The notes: generated by a model from the letters alone, not told the origin. A stretch of 64,000 bases of DNA from Anisus vortex (GCA_949126835.1 OX421497.1:45948215-46012214), one strand, 5' to 3'. Positions 47,100 to 59,369 are shown, counted from the stretch's first letter. A program made the numbers and translations.

Positions 47100-50000
47100 T
47101 AATCCTGTGGAAATCCTTTATTAGCACTATCTGGTGGATACCACATCTTAATATCCAAGTAGAGAATTTTTGTTAGGTGTATATACTGTCCAATGCACAC
47201 AGCCTTCCATTAAATCCAGACATAGAATTGTCCACGCTCAACTGATTTGTGAAAAAAAGTACACTATGGTTGTGGAAGGACCTGTCTTGTCAGGCAACTT
47301 AGCAAATGCATTATTTGTGAATTGTATAAGTCAAAATCACAACTATAAGTGGTCTTGGTTAAAGCATTTGTACAATAGTCCACATTTCATAAAATCTTAA
47401 GATACATAAAAATGTCAGATGCCGGCCTGTTGTGGACATGATATTTGGGCTATTGTAAATGCATCTTGTTTAATCGATGTCTACTGCTTTCCATAAATCT
47501 TCACACCTAGCACTGGCTCATCAAATAACTAATCGCCTGGATGTTCAGTAAATTGCATAGGCCTTAACCAACTTCATACTAATCATAGCCCACAATCAAT
47601 CTCCATCCATCACTGCAGTACACCCTACATCATCTTCAAAATCTGAAAATTAAAATGAAATTTGAATTATAACGTTTTTCAAGTTTAAAAAAAACACTAC
47701 AAGGTTAACAAGGATAAACAGAAATCCAATTAACAACTGCTGGCAAGCAATTTCTTTTAAATACTGGTTTTCACCATTGCAGAATAAACAGAACAATTTT
47801 GGCTTTCATAGACTGTGACATGATAATTACATTTTTCTCCAGTTTATATGAATAAAAGATTTTGATATCGAAAATAGGCAGTTTTTAAAGACCAATGCTC
47901 ACAGTCTGTCCTGCAACCCCACAGAATTGGTACCCAAGTACCAGTAGGCAAAATAAGATATTAAGGATCAGGTTTTTAATTAAACGAAAAGCCAATTCAT
48001 TTATCGATACAGTGGTGAAAACATTTCTAAATCGATTGATTACTTCAAAAGTAATTCAAAATTAAGATAACAGTAAGTTCTTTTGGAGACAAATGATAAT
48101 AAAACAGTACCGATTTGGAATTTTTTTGCATTGTAACAGGTAGTTAAATATTTCCAAGATGAATAAATATTAAACGATTGCCGTTAAATTTAGAAAAAGC
48201 ATTTTAATGAGCCAATAAACAAGCTGGTGGAAGTTTAAAATTGAAATAATATTTAGACAAGTTGACTTTAATACTTTAAAACTATATCTTTTGTTTGATT
48301 TTATTCTAAAGCTGCATAAAAACACATTTTAAGTAATTAATTTCTAAAAATAATATTAGCTTTAAAATTTGACAGCTATAACATTACAAAGCAATAAGAA
48401 ACTAAAAAATGACCTAGGACCATTCACATTAGTCTGCTTTTTATTGAAAAATGGTTTTACCAACCTCTGAACTGGTTTGAGCGATAGCATCACATTATAT
48501 ATGAATTTTAGTGTGTTTTGCAACATAGTTATTGACAAAAAATTATCTTTTTACCCTTACTTGGCCTTATGTGTTATTAAATTCTTTACAATAGTTAAGT
48601 TATGATACAAAACTATGATTTAGACTTTAGACTTAACAAATAGACCTATTTAGTTTACATAGTATTTACTCACCCATTAATTAGGCTATGTCATTTTATA
48701 TCCTTGAATATCAGCATAGACTAATAGTACACCAGTTTCCAACATCCGACTCTAGAAGAAATAAAAAGTAAAAATAAAATTGAATTCCTTAACCTTGCAT
48801 TAACAAATTAAATAATATTTCTATATATAGTAAAACCTATATCTATATTCCTATAAATGCTATTTAAACTACCGGTATTGAATGTCATGAAATTAAGCTT
48901 AGAAATAAGCTTATTCTGATTACCCTGACCCCTAAGTCTATGCTTAAGTCCAGGAAGTTTTATTTAATGTAATTTAAGTAGGCCACTATAGGCTACATAT
49001 ATATATATATATATATTAATAATAATGATTATATAATAATATAGGCCTATGCCTATATAAATATACAAGTAAAAAGGTTATTGTTCAGACTTTAAAACTA
49101 ACAAATAGGCCTATAATGCCCTAGGCCTATATCAACTTTATGTTATACTTACTCACCCACTAATTAAATCATCATCTGCCATCTCTATCAGCTGACTGTT
49201 GTCTAGTAGTTATAATAGGCCAACAGGGTGTAATAGAAGATTATAATACTAATACATTAAATATAGCACTACAATCTTGACTCTCGTCTTCCCTCTATAA
49301 CATCAGACTGAAAAAAAAAGAATTCCTTATAAATATTTAAAATAGAAATACAAAAATAAGCCTATATTTATATCATCTCTATTGTTATTATAAAAAGAAA
49401 TGGACATGCTTTGTAGAAAAAGGTTTATACTCGATAACTACAGATTTGATAAAACAATAGCCAGTATAGGGTCTAACCGTATACCGTATAGGCCTATATT
49501 TATTATAACTAACAACAAATTTCAAATAGCATAGTTCAATATTATGGATATGTAATATTTATAATTAATAATAGCCTATAATACTATAAGTTATATGTCC
49601 TATAGACTATAGGGCAACGGTTTGCATATAATATATATATAAAATATAATTATCAAATTGACAATTTCAATTATTGCATAGGCTATTCATAGTATTGATT
49701 AATAAATGAATATCATTTAGCCTATATTAATAGTGAATTATATATTTAGGCCTATAATTCCTATAATCCTTATCTAAATCTTATAAGTTTACAGACGTTC
49801 CTTCTAGGTAGAAGATTATTACGTGCACTAGGCCCAAAACTCCTACAGGGCGACAGGGATAGAACCCGCGACCTGTCAGTTGGTTTTTGGTCGACAGTCC
49901 GGTGAACTAACCGCTGGACCAGCCGGCTTCACTATAAATTAAAAAATAAACGCCTAGACTAGTAGTACTGTAGGTCTAGTAGTTGGCTAATGTGACTTAC

Positions 50001-50745
50001 TGGACTTCTTGTGGTCGTCTGTTGTCTTGAAACTTCACATTATACTGGTCCATACCATATTAGCATATTCCAACCGAGCGTAAGACTGAAAAATTTGTTA
50101 AAAAAGATGCTTTTTTATAAATTTAATTAGAATATATTATTATAAAATGGCTTGTCTTTACCGACTTTACGGTTACCTACTAAACTACTATTATTACCTA
50201 GCCTAATCTAGATCTATCTAGGTCTAGTCAGTAGGCTACTGAGGCTATTATAATAATAATTATTTAATGATATTATTATTAATTAATGATTTTCCTGAAA
50301 TGATTCGAGTTTAATAGAACAACTAAGTGTCTAAGTCCTAGACTAAGCTTTAAGCAATTAGTCTATATACAAAACAAAAAAAAAGATTTTTTTAGCCTTT
50401 ATTTTAATAACGTAACATTTTTAAGTCAAAAGTCAAAGTTGTTTTTAAATCTTTAATTTAACAAGTAGGCCTACACCTACATGACATATATAATGATTTA
50501 GACCTAAATGATTAATTATTCATTAACTTTAACTTTATTATTTAACACGTGTGACTGGTTAAATATATATTAAAATATTAGCGGTTTTAATAATTATACA
50601 CGTAGAAGTAGTAGAGGCCTATAATTCCTATAATATATTTAATATTAGGCTTCATTTACTCACCTTCTATATACTATATATCGTACTTTATAGCCTAGAA
50701 TTAAATCTCCATCATAATGATACTCCATGAAGTCCATGCGATTAA
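47100..50745 (-). ncRNA. Candidate spliced long non-coding transcript, five exons
   Basis: Minus-strand exons at about 50745-50664, 50085-50001, 49307-49157, 48751-48674 and 47642 to about 47100. Donors are GTGAGT (three) or GTAAGT; acceptors have pyrimidine tracts ending in CAG or TAG; AATAAA lies at 47122-47117. Upstream (50755-50810) a CCAAT and a CCGGAAGT Ets-type motif suggest a promoter. The longest frames are about 39 codons (exons 1-2) and 18 codons (exons 3-4), so it is called non-coding. Exons 3 and 4 and their flanks look duplicated from each other. Confidence 0.5.
49786..49931 (-). mobile_element. tRNA-derived SINE (family 2), full length
   Basis: The minus strand starts GCCGGCTGGTCCAGCGGTTA (A-box-like), then GGTCGCGGGTTCTATCC (B-box-like), and ends GGAACGTCTGTAAACTTATA. 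Copies also at 24504, 18953/20039 and 43638. Confidence 0.82.
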
Positions 50746-50754
50746 ATTGTGTCG

Positions 50755-50810
50755 GTTGGACCGGTATTTAAAAATTCCGACTTCCGGAATAATGATTGGT
50801 CAAGCGAGAT
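50755..50810 (-). promoter_or_regulatory. Candidate promoter of the spliced non-coding transcript
   Basis: The minus strand reads CCAATCATTATTCCGGAAGT just before exon 1: a CCAAT box and an Ets core, typical of TATA-less promoters. Confidence 0.4.
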
Positions 50811-51014
50811 TTGTACAATCGCGTTAGTCAGAGTTAGTCCATCAAATTCGATATAAAATCATATAAAATGCTTTCTTAATAAAAAAAATCAAATTATTTA
50901 AAATTAAATAGAAAAAAACAATAAAACATATATTTAATATCATTCTAATAAACGCAAGTTTTATTAAGTCAAAAATTATATCTATAGCTTAAATTAAAAC
51001 TTATTGTTATACCG

Positions 51015-51090
51015 TGTGGTCTCAATGCATGTTGGCGAGATCAGGACTACGATTTAAAGGACTCCGGGTTCGATACCCGGGCTAGTCTAT
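51015..51090 (+). repeat. tRNA-like fragment
   Basis: A five-pair T arm (CCGGG TTCGATA CCCGG) is well formed, preceded by GGACTACGATTTAAAGG, which resembles an Arg-type anticodon region. No matching acceptor stem, so a pseudogene or SINE head. Confidence 0.45.
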
Positions 51091-52122
51091 ACACTTCGCG
51101 AACATTTTTTTAAATATATTTTATACAATATAATATGACTTATATAATAAAATCTTTTAAAAAAGTAAAATAAATAATTAAAAATTGAAGACTGTCAGAT
51201 GTTTAAATTTAAATCAAGATACCGTGTTTTGTAATGAAAGTAAAAAAAATCTATGTAGGCCTAGATCTATTCATTTTACTCGGTATTCATAATTTAATAA
51301 AGAAATTAATTTAATTTTTTACCTAAATAAATTTTTTATAAATGTCTAGATCTAGAGTCTATATTTAAATTATAAAAAAAAAATAATAATTATCTTTACA
51401 TTTCTATCACAACTTTAAAAACACAATTTAACTAATTAAAATAATTAAATACGTTTATTTCATCAAACATTTAATGATACAACAATATCGTTTATTACTA
51501 TATTATTTAGGTTGCAATACTAGTCTAATGTATTTCAAAACTAACAACACAAATAACTAGATCTAAATCTAATGAAAAACATGAAGACGGCAAATATAGC
51601 CTAGAGCTATTATAAACTATTGACAGGGTATCATGAAACAAGAAAGAAACATGAAAGAAACCTCGCACTCTTAGACTCCCACTGAGTCGGCCATAAAACT
51701 TTTTTTTTCTCTTATCACTTTTTCACGGGATGACCTGGGGCTATTCAATGATATGGGTAACATCACAAAAAGAAAGGAAAAAATTCTTTTAGATCTTCTA
51801 ACCAAAGTCGCCATAAAACTGGTCTCTATTAGCACTTCAATTTCAATACGCGCAACTCAAAAACACATAGCCACTTAACGTTTAAATTCACCCATTCTAA
51901 TGAGGTTTAGGGTATTAGGTTTCTATTCGGCCATTTCAGAAGTCTGCCGTAATAAGAAAATCCTAAAAGAAAACGATACGGCAGTCATTGTGGCAATTTC
52001 ATTAGGACGGGAATAGGAAAATCCCTAATCGGTACTATGCGGGTAAAACCTAATGACTAATGGGGCCTGCGCTAGCCCCCATAGACGGTATTTGACTTTC
52101 AAAATTGACATGTTTAAGGGGT

Positions 52123-52514
52123 AGTTACGAGGAATCCGTTTTTAACATCAATCGTTTAAATACTTTTACTTTTACTTTTAAATATAGATAAGTGCACTGT
52201 ATGGCACTGATCTATAAAATACATGGTAGTGCCACAAATTGAAAAACTTTTCGTAATTGCGTCATTAAAATTTGATATATATATATATAAGCTTATACTC
52301 TCTTATACGAGTAAATTGTGTTAATTTTATTGAGTAGGCCTACCGGGTTCATTAATTTAATGGCGAAGTCAAAAGATGAAATCGTTGATGATTTTTCTAG
52401 ATAATGCTTTGAATACCACATATATCTATAATATGTTTTCTATTCTGAGTAAGAATATTTATTATTTAGACATCGATGACACATGCCATGTATATTAGCT
52501 ATGTGCCATACAGT
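52123..52514. other. Non-coding stretch, nothing recognised
   Basis: AT-rich flank between the 7.4-kb segment and the CT/TA duplication. Confidence 0.4.
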
Positions 52515-52979
<465 letters not shown>

Positions 52980-53544
52980 CGTTGTTTACCAACATATTAC
53001 ATTATCCATGTTTGAATAAGTTTGATTGATTTATATTTCTTGCAATTTGTGTAAGTTTCTCTTCCGCTTATATTGTTCTTTAATATTGATCAAAGTAAAA
53101 TATAGGCCCTACTGATGCAGTGTAAAAAATAGAGAATAAACTAGAATTTTGTCTTGTATTTCTTTTTAGTTTAAGTTTTTAGTCTTACTCTTACTCTTTA
53201 AGAGTCTCTAGTCTTAGTCTAATTTAATAATTTAGTATTACTGAGCTACTAACTTATTCTTACTATTACTAGACTAGATCTAGATCTATACTAGATTGAT
53301 CTAGTCTAGTCTTAGTCTTTATTTAAAATAAAATAATTTTAATTAGTATTAGTGATTTAGGATTTGCGGCTAGTCAGTAGGCAGTAGGCTGAGTGAGTAG
53401 ACTTACTTTTTTTTACTTTAGTTTAGAGTTTAGTCGACGCACAAAGTCTAGCCTTTAAAAAAAAAATTTATGACGATATTCTAACAAATCCAGGCTTTTC
53501 ACTGATTTTCAGACATAAAACAACATAATATTATTTATTATTAT
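52980..53544. other. Non-coding stretch, nothing recognised
   Basis: Many CTAGTC and TTAGTC phrases but no coding signal. Confidence 0.4.
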
Positions 53545-54166
53545 TGTTACGACTCGTTTAATCGGATTCAAAGAATAGTTGTATTTTTATTAGAAGTCTC
53601 TAGATTCTGCTGATCTATATTAAGGTATAGGCATAGGCCTATAGTCCAAGCTAGTAGGGGTTCCTTGACTGACAGGTCTATGCAGTAATGTAGATATATT
53701 CTGTATAATTATCTTCAACACCTTTCTTTCAACAATGATTTATAAAAAAACTCCAGTTGTTGAATAAACAATTTTATTTAAATTGTCGACTCAATATAAA
53801 CTTTAAGTAAATGCATCAAACAGATAGGCGAACATAAAATTTCATAAAATATACAAGTATCAATTTAGCGACTTCTCTCTACAAACGATCAAACTGAACT
53901 CTCCCTAAGGAGGTAGGGACTTTACAAAGAAAACTATTATCGAAGATTCTACAGGGTCCTAATACGCATTTCAATTCCACTGCGCTATAGGATACTGCGA
54001 TCCAGAATCTAATCTTCAATTTTGACGCGGTTGAACGACTTATTTTTTTAAAATCTGCACTAAGAAATGTAAGGTCAACTCTTGGCCTCTTCTAGTATCT
54101 AATACGCACTTGTTAAGAGGTCAATGCCCTGGACAGTCCTTCGTCTTTTAACCAACATTCGTAACA
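53545..54166 (+). mobile_element. LTR (solo LTR), copy 1
   Basis: Begins TGTTACGACTCG and ends ATTCGTAACA, the TG...CA ends and short inverted termini of an LTR. It contains TGAATAAACAATTTTATTTA (polyadenylation-like). TTAT on both sides may be a 4-bp target duplication, but the flanks are repetitive. Alignable along its whole length with 54783-55374. Confidence 0.72.
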
Positions 54167-54782
54167 TTATTATTTTTTTTAAAATCCAAAAATTACTTCT
54201 GATGACGGCTAAAAAAAAAATTTATTTTTCAAGTGCCCCGGGTCCAGGTGAAGATAAGAAAGCCTACCATAGGCCTATGCTCGCATGCCTTAAACTTCAA
54301 ATTATTATAGTTTATAGCCTGCCTATAACGGCACTATAGCCCATTATCATTATGTCATCAACAGGATATGCACTATACAAGCACAGTTATTATTATTATT
54401 ATTATTATAATTATAATGCCCGCATAGACTTACATATATTATATCAAACCAGTGGTCAGTGGGAGTACTGGGCACCTTCGCTAGTATTTTATACGATCTA
54501 GTAGGCTATGGGGTTGTCCATTAATTATATTATGTAAAAAAAATAGGGGGAAAGGGCTTTGAAAAAGCTTGACAATTAGATAAAGTCAATTAGGCCTAGT
54601 TGTTGACATGGGGAGGGGGAGGTCAAGAAAAGAAATTTCATAAATCAAAAAAAAGGAAATTAGTTGTGTGTTTGTATGACACACACTCACTCGCTCATCA
54701 ACAAATGCTACCATTTAATAATTTACACTAAATTTCAAACTTTTTGGTACCATATTGTTATGGACGTCTCTATGATGACTAT
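54167..54782. other. Sequence between the two LTRs
   Basis: 616 bp without a tRNA-primer site after the first LTR, a polypurine tract next to the second, or any gag/pol frame. An interior G-rich block (54600-54625) resembles other G tracts in the window. Confidence 0.5.
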
Positions 54783-55374
54783 TATTACGACTCGTTAAAT
54801 CGGATTCAATGAATATAGTTGTATCTTTATTAGAAGTCTCTAGATTCTGCTAATCTGTAGCCCAAGCTAGGGGTTCCTTGACTGACAGGTCTATGCAGTA
54901 ATGTAGTTATATTCGTGATAATTATCTTCAACACCTTTCTCAACAATGATAGATCAAACAACTCCAGTTGTTGAATAAACAATTTTATTTAAATTGTAGA
55001 CTCAATATAAACGATCAATAAACGCATCAACTGATGGTAACATAAGTATTTCAAAATAAATGGCATATAATGTACAAGTATTAATATAGCGACTTCACTC
55101 TACAAACTTTCCAACTGAACTAACTTTAAGGAGGTGGGGACTTTACAAAGAAAACTATCATCGAAGATTCTACAGGGTCTTAATACGCATTTTAACCTCT
55201 TTCTCTATAAAATCCAGAATTATACTCCAATTTCCACGGGGTTGGACGAATTATTTTATTTAAACTGCCCTCAGGGCACAAAGGTCAAACCTTGGTCGCC
55301 TTGGACTCTGATACGCACTTGTTAAGAGGTCAATGCCTTACTACGTCATTCATTTATGACCGATATTCGTAACA
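54783..55374 (+). mobile_element. LTR (solo LTR), copy 2
   Basis: Starts TATTACGACTCG (TG changed to TA) and ends ATTCGTAACA. It shares blocks such as GGTTCCTTGACTGACAGGTC and AATACGCACTTGTTAAGAGG with copy 1, but the two have diverged by many indels. Confidence 0.7.
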
Positions 55375-55404
55375 ATATATTCTGATTTAAACAAAATAAA
55401 ATCA

Positions 55405-55540
55405 AAAGGGTACAACTGGGAAGAGGGGTGCAAATCACATGGTGCAAGTGGGGGGGGGGGGCGTATTGTACAAATTATGTGAGGAGGTGTGGGTGGGGGG
55501 GGGATTGGTGCACGGCAGGAGGGCAATAGTAGTTTTATTA
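55405..55540 (-). repeat. Dispersed poly(C)-tract repeat, copy 2
   Basis: Reverse-oriented G runs (55450-55461, 55495-55503) among GGTGCAAGTGGGG and GGGCAATAGTAG phrases. Confidence 0.5.
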
Positions 55541-56205
55541 TGATATATACCGTAAAATCTTGAATAGGCCTCTAAGCTGCACCTCTATATAAGCCACAGG
55601 TATACTTTGGCAGGTGAAATACAAGTAAACTTAAAGTTCACATATAAGCTTTAAGCTGCACTACAAAAAATCTACTTGCGGTTTAGGCTACCTGTATAAT
55701 TTTTTGATCCATATTTTTATTTTTCACTGTTTCTGTTTGTGAATTTTTATTTATTTGTTGTATGGAAGATCAAATATTTGATTATTACAATAAAACACAT
55801 TGATAAATTTTGGATTTATTGTAGCATTCGATAACATTTTAGATTACTAAGATTTTTTGTTCATTATTTACGAGTCTAGTTTTACAATACTGCTTACAGT
55901 AGCTTATAATAAATATATACTTTAATATCAGTTGTTATCCCAACTCAGGGAAAAATGAATTTTTTATTTATATGTGTGTAAGCCTCACCCCTTTCTCAGA
56001 AACCCAAAATTTTGTAAAAGTGTTGCTTATACTCAAGATTTTACGGTAAACTTATATATTTATTCTAACTACAAACCTGTAAAACTTTAAAATTAGGTTG
56101 ATTAAATAAATCTTTTTCTTGAATTAAAGTAGTATTTTAAAACAATTTCTGGAAAAACATTATGAGATAAACATGTATATCGATCAGTGGCTTAGCTAGG
56201 ATTAC
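55541..56205. other. Non-coding stretch with an inverted-repeat pair
   Basis: ACCGTAAAATCTTGA at 55550 and TCAAGATTTTACGGT at 56034 are inverted copies with further matches inward, so 55550-56048 is probably a MITE. No coding capacity. Confidence 0.55.
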
Positions 56206-56475
56206 AAAGTAAGTAAAGTACCCATCAGATCAAACTGATCATAGGGCTGGTAAAGCAGCGTTCACCAGTTTCTGAAGCCACGGCATACTAGAGGATGTGT
56301 GGCCAGCACAGTTCCCAGCCGCCTTTACTAGTACCCCAACTAATGTCAGCTACCCATCAGAGCTGGGTAGACTCAGGGACACCCTCAATTCCTGAGAAAA
56401 AAATCTTAGCCTGCACCAGGGTTTGAACCCAGGCTCGGTCGAATGCGCTTCCGCTCGGCCACCATGCCCGATAGG
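56206..56475 (-). mobile_element. tRNA-derived SINE (family 1), full length
   Basis: The minus strand starts GGGCATGGTGGCCGAGCGGA, with B box GGGTTCAAACCC, then the body and an ACTTTACTTACTT tail. Best-preserved family 1 copy in the window. Confidence 0.85.
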
Positions 56476-56660
56476 ATTACAAAGTGGGGGCTGACAAATA
56501 GAGCAAGGTGGGAGATGTAAGGGGGGGGGGAGCAAAGAAGGCAACTATTACTATGTATGGAGTGCGGGGGGGGGGGGGGGGAATAATGCAAGAGTGAATA
56601 GTGAACGTATGGTGGAATTAGAAGGCTAAATCACAACTGGTTCACAAATTCCCTTCAAAA
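56465..56660 (-). repeat. Dispersed poly(C)-tract repeat, copy 3
   Basis: G runs near 56521-56532 and 56566-56581, with GAATTAGAAGGC and AACTGGTTCACAA matching the reverse complement of the copy starting at 3995. Confidence 0.55.
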
Positions 56661-57009
56661 CTATTGAACAACTAGCATTGTATTATATCTGCTTATACCG
56701 CTCGAATGTAGGGATAAAGTCTTGTGTCCTCCTCGAGCAGCATGGGTGTAAGTTGGCCATAATTTCAACCGCAGCCGCTGGGACTGTCCCGAAAGTTCCA
56801 CATATTAGTGTGAGGGCTAGGTTGTGTACAGATTTAAATTCAAGGGTAGTGAACCCATGTATGTCGTTATTACTGTATCAGAGGCGTAGACTTGCACCGA
56901 GAGGCTGTGATCGATTTGGGACCTTACCGCTCCTAGGTAGAGGTTCCTTAACTCACTCGCCTTTGCGTGTACTGAAGATTCTGATTTCGATTTATGATGA
57001 AAGCTGGGA

Positions 57010-57150
57010 TTATGGGTCTGGAAGGTGTCACTAAGTCTACCTATCTCTGATGGTTACCTAACATTAGTTGTGGGAAAGTAAGATTGTGCATTGTGCCAGC
57101 CACACAATCTCCTAGTATGCAGTGGCTACAGACAACGGTGAACGCTGCTT
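57010..57150 (+). mobile_element. SINE family 1 body fragment
   Basis: AAGTCTACCTATCTCTGATG, GTGCCAGCCACACAATCTCC and GGTGAACGCTGCTT follow the family 1 body; the tRNA-like head is missing or diverged. Confidence 0.65.
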
Positions 57151-57209
57151 CTCCTGCCTTTTGAAGAAATTCGTGTAAAAATGTGGTAATAGTTTTTAAT
57201 GCTAAATTT

Positions 57210-57236
57210 AAGCCCCCCCCCCCCCCCCCCCCCCCC
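57210..57236 (+). repeat. Poly(C) tract of about 24 bases
   Basis: An uninterrupted C run, the longest mononucleotide C/G tract in the window. Confidence 0.9.
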
Positions 57237-57535
57237 CTGGCCAATTTCCTGGCATCGGCCCTGAGTGGGCCTATTACATTTTTTCAGTAGTGAATTGATT
57301 GGACACTCCAACTATTATTTTAACAGACTTGTTGTTTTATGGCATTTATATTCTGTTGTTAAAGATTTTCATATATCATATTATGCTGTTAAAATAATAT
57401 ATATATATTATTTGAACTTGAAAAAAACAACACCTCTACCCTAAATACCAGTAAATGTACAATATTTTTTTTAATATACATTTTTTTTTCTTTCTATTTT
57501 TCCGATAAAGCACAGTACAAAGGACCATTTCAAAA

Positions 57536-58354
57536 ATGTCTTTCATTAAAGATGTAGTTGGAGAAAAAACTGCAAATGATCCAGAGCTTTCTAATTGTAA
57601 TGAGGAAAAGTCAACAGAAGAGCCCAATTCTAAAGAATTATCAAGGGGCCAAAGTGATCACAATCAAGCAAGCAATGGGGCTTCAGCTAGGCTAAATATG
57701 ACAGATGAAGAGCATTTGGGAGAAGAAGCTTTAGTAAGACGCATTCATGGGCAGACCCCTTCAAATTTTATATCATCCCAAGTCCACAGATTACTAGCCC
57801 TTTTCTCAAGCTTAACCGTAAAGTTATGTCTAGTTAATAGTAATCACTCTGAGAAATATGTTGGTAGTGGATCATTGTTAAACCCTCATACATGGGTTCA
57901 CTTCTCTAAACTACTGCAACTATATCAGCTCCAAGGCTCAAATCCATCTTTAACAACTAAATTATTAATTAAAGTAAACCAAAATTTCCTAGCTAGAGAT
58001 CATAATAGGCAAAGAGCTTTATATGAAATCAGCTTTGAAAACTTCGGTGGACTAGAAGATTTTAATTTGCGTTGCTGCTCTCGAGGATTCTATCAATTTG
58101 GGGAATGCACTTTTTTGGAATTCAAAGTTCACATCTCACTGTGTGAGTACTTTTATTCAAAGTATCAAGAGTTGTGTGCTTTGATCCAAGACATTCACGA
58201 ACATTTTATGGAAAGGAATGCATTTTTCCTCATTGGACATAAAAAAATAGTATTGAGAAGCAGATATATCCTGGTCGTCTCAGAGACATGAGAGTGCCTG
58301 CTGACTTTCAATGTTCAATTATTGAGGAAGATGCATGTGTTTTTTTGATGCGCA
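57536..58354 (+). CDS. Second pseudoprotease gene, exon 1 (frameshifted near 58241)
   Basis: The ATG context is AAAAATGTC; an upstream acceptor near 57512 (TTTTTCCGATAAAGCACAG) suggests a 5'-UTR intron. The first 234 codons are open, then a one-base phase change in seven A residues. Confidence 0.68.
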
Positions 58355-58772
58355 GTAAGTACAGCTGTGGTGAAATATCTATAATATAAATTCTTTTGTA
58401 AATAAATATGATTTAATGTTGGATTGACAAAATTATAATTATTATAACATGAAGCATTATCTTTTATCAATAACATGAAAGTTACTTTTGAATTATTATA
58501 ATAGATTATTTTAATAAGCCTTATTACTGTCAAACTAAAGCTCAAGGCTACAATTTAATATTGACGAAATTCTCATTGGGATTCTAAAAATACAATTTAC
58601 TCTAGCAATTTTTTAATATTTTTTTTCAGCTATGGCCATTTCTGAGCAAGAAGCTTTAACTTTATTAGAGAGACTATTTCCTGGAGACAAGAATGTTTTT
58701 GCTGTAAGGTTGAGAGTATATCTTAAAGATCTGAAAAGAATTTACACAGTAAGGCACTTAAACTGTTCATGA
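57536..58772 (+). CDS. Trypsin-like pseudoprotease paralogue, two exons, one-base frameshift
   Basis: Exon 57536-58354 and exon 58630-58772 (stop TGA, AATAAA at 58804). An acidic, Ser/Glu-rich N-terminus (about 80 residues) precedes the same protease-like domain as gene A: GSGSLL near residue 107, GECTFL.F, and NAFFLIGH. The His position reads VNQNFL, and no nucleophile loop exists. The frame as read stops at 58291. A homologous frame continues after the A run at 58241-58247 and ends CGCA|GTAAGT, phase 1, as in gene A; one missing A accounts for the break. If so, 320 codons. The last exon (EEALTLLERLFPGD) matches gene A exon 3. Sequencing slip, allele or true pseudogene cannot be told apart. 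Confidence 0.72.
58630..58772 (+). CDS. Second pseudoprotease gene, last exon
   Basis: A TTTTTTTTCAG acceptor at 58629, 47 codons and a stop. F.PGD..V.AVR.R pairs with gene A exon 3. A possible further donor (ACA|GTAAGG) at 58749 would give a longer protein, but the AATAAA 32 bases after the stop favours termination here. Confidence 0.62.
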
Positions 58773-58803
58773 CTTTGATATCTAAAGGCCATTTCAAAAT
58801 CAT

Positions 58804-58809
58804 AATAAA
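58804..58809 (+). terminator. Polyadenylation signal AATAAA
   Basis: 32 bases after the stop codon of the second pseudoprotease gene. Confidence 0.55.
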
Positions 58810-58827
58810 ATATTTTCCTTCTAAAAA

Positions 58828-59260
58828 TGTGACCCTCTACCATGAAATGAGTTGCATTGTGCCCTAGGTCATTTTCAATTATTTAGTTGACCTTATAGTA
58901 ATTTGAATGCTGAATTCAATGATGAAAACTGTTTAAAAATCTTAGAAATAGTCTGCCAGTCTGCTCTTAGCTATATGTGATTTACTGTAGCTCCCATCAG
59001 AAACCTGATTTTGAGAAATTTCAAATGTACTATTTTGCTTTTTCACATGAAACATAGAGGGTGTTGTGTTACTTTTAAAATAATTTTTATATAACATAAT
59101 AATTATTTTTAGAATAAAAACACACCACTTAATTGTGCAGAAATAAATAAAAAGTAATAAAAATCCGAAAATCCATATTTTACACCCCTATGGAATATTT
59201 TTTGCCCTAGCACAAAATAGCTCAAGGCACAAAGTGACTCATTTGTGGTGGAGGATCACA
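58828..59260. mobile_element. MITE, about 433 bp
   Basis: Ends TGTGACCCTCTACCATGAAA and TTTGTGGTGGAGGATCACA are long imperfect inverted repeats that continue inward (TGTGCCCTAG / GCCCTAGCACA). It begins right behind the polyadenylation signal. Confidence 0.7.
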
Positions 59261-59369
59261 AATGAGGTGCCTATGATATACTGGTAGTTATTGGGCAATG
59301 TGTTCATGTTGTCTTACTCCTTATGGACCCTTTGTCAAGTCCTGGTGAAGGCTTGATTTATTTTCCTCT

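Larger units (their letters stand above)
44737..52122. mobile_element. 7.4-kb segment bounded by 14-bp inverted repeats
   Basis: ACCCCTTAAACATG at 44737-44750 is perfectly inverted at 52109-52122. Both ends carry short subterminal repeats of ATTAGG/CCTAAT type (CGATTAGGG occurs in both), and the left 400 bp is far more GC-rich than its surroundings. Flanks AGTTACAAG (44725-44733) and AGTTACGAG (52123-52131) match at 8 of 9, but with three extra bases at the left. The shape is of a large DNA transposon; no transposase frame was seen. Superfamily unassigned. Confidence 0.5.

Noticed and set aside
47170..47400. 76-codon plus-strand frame
   Set aside because: It is antisense to the predicted last exon of the spliced non-coding transcript and has no recognisable domain; a decayed Harbinger transposase was considered but no motif could be confirmed.
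51015..51090. Functional tRNA gene
   Set aside because: The T arm is good but no acceptor stem pairs, so it is listed only as a tRNA-like fragment.
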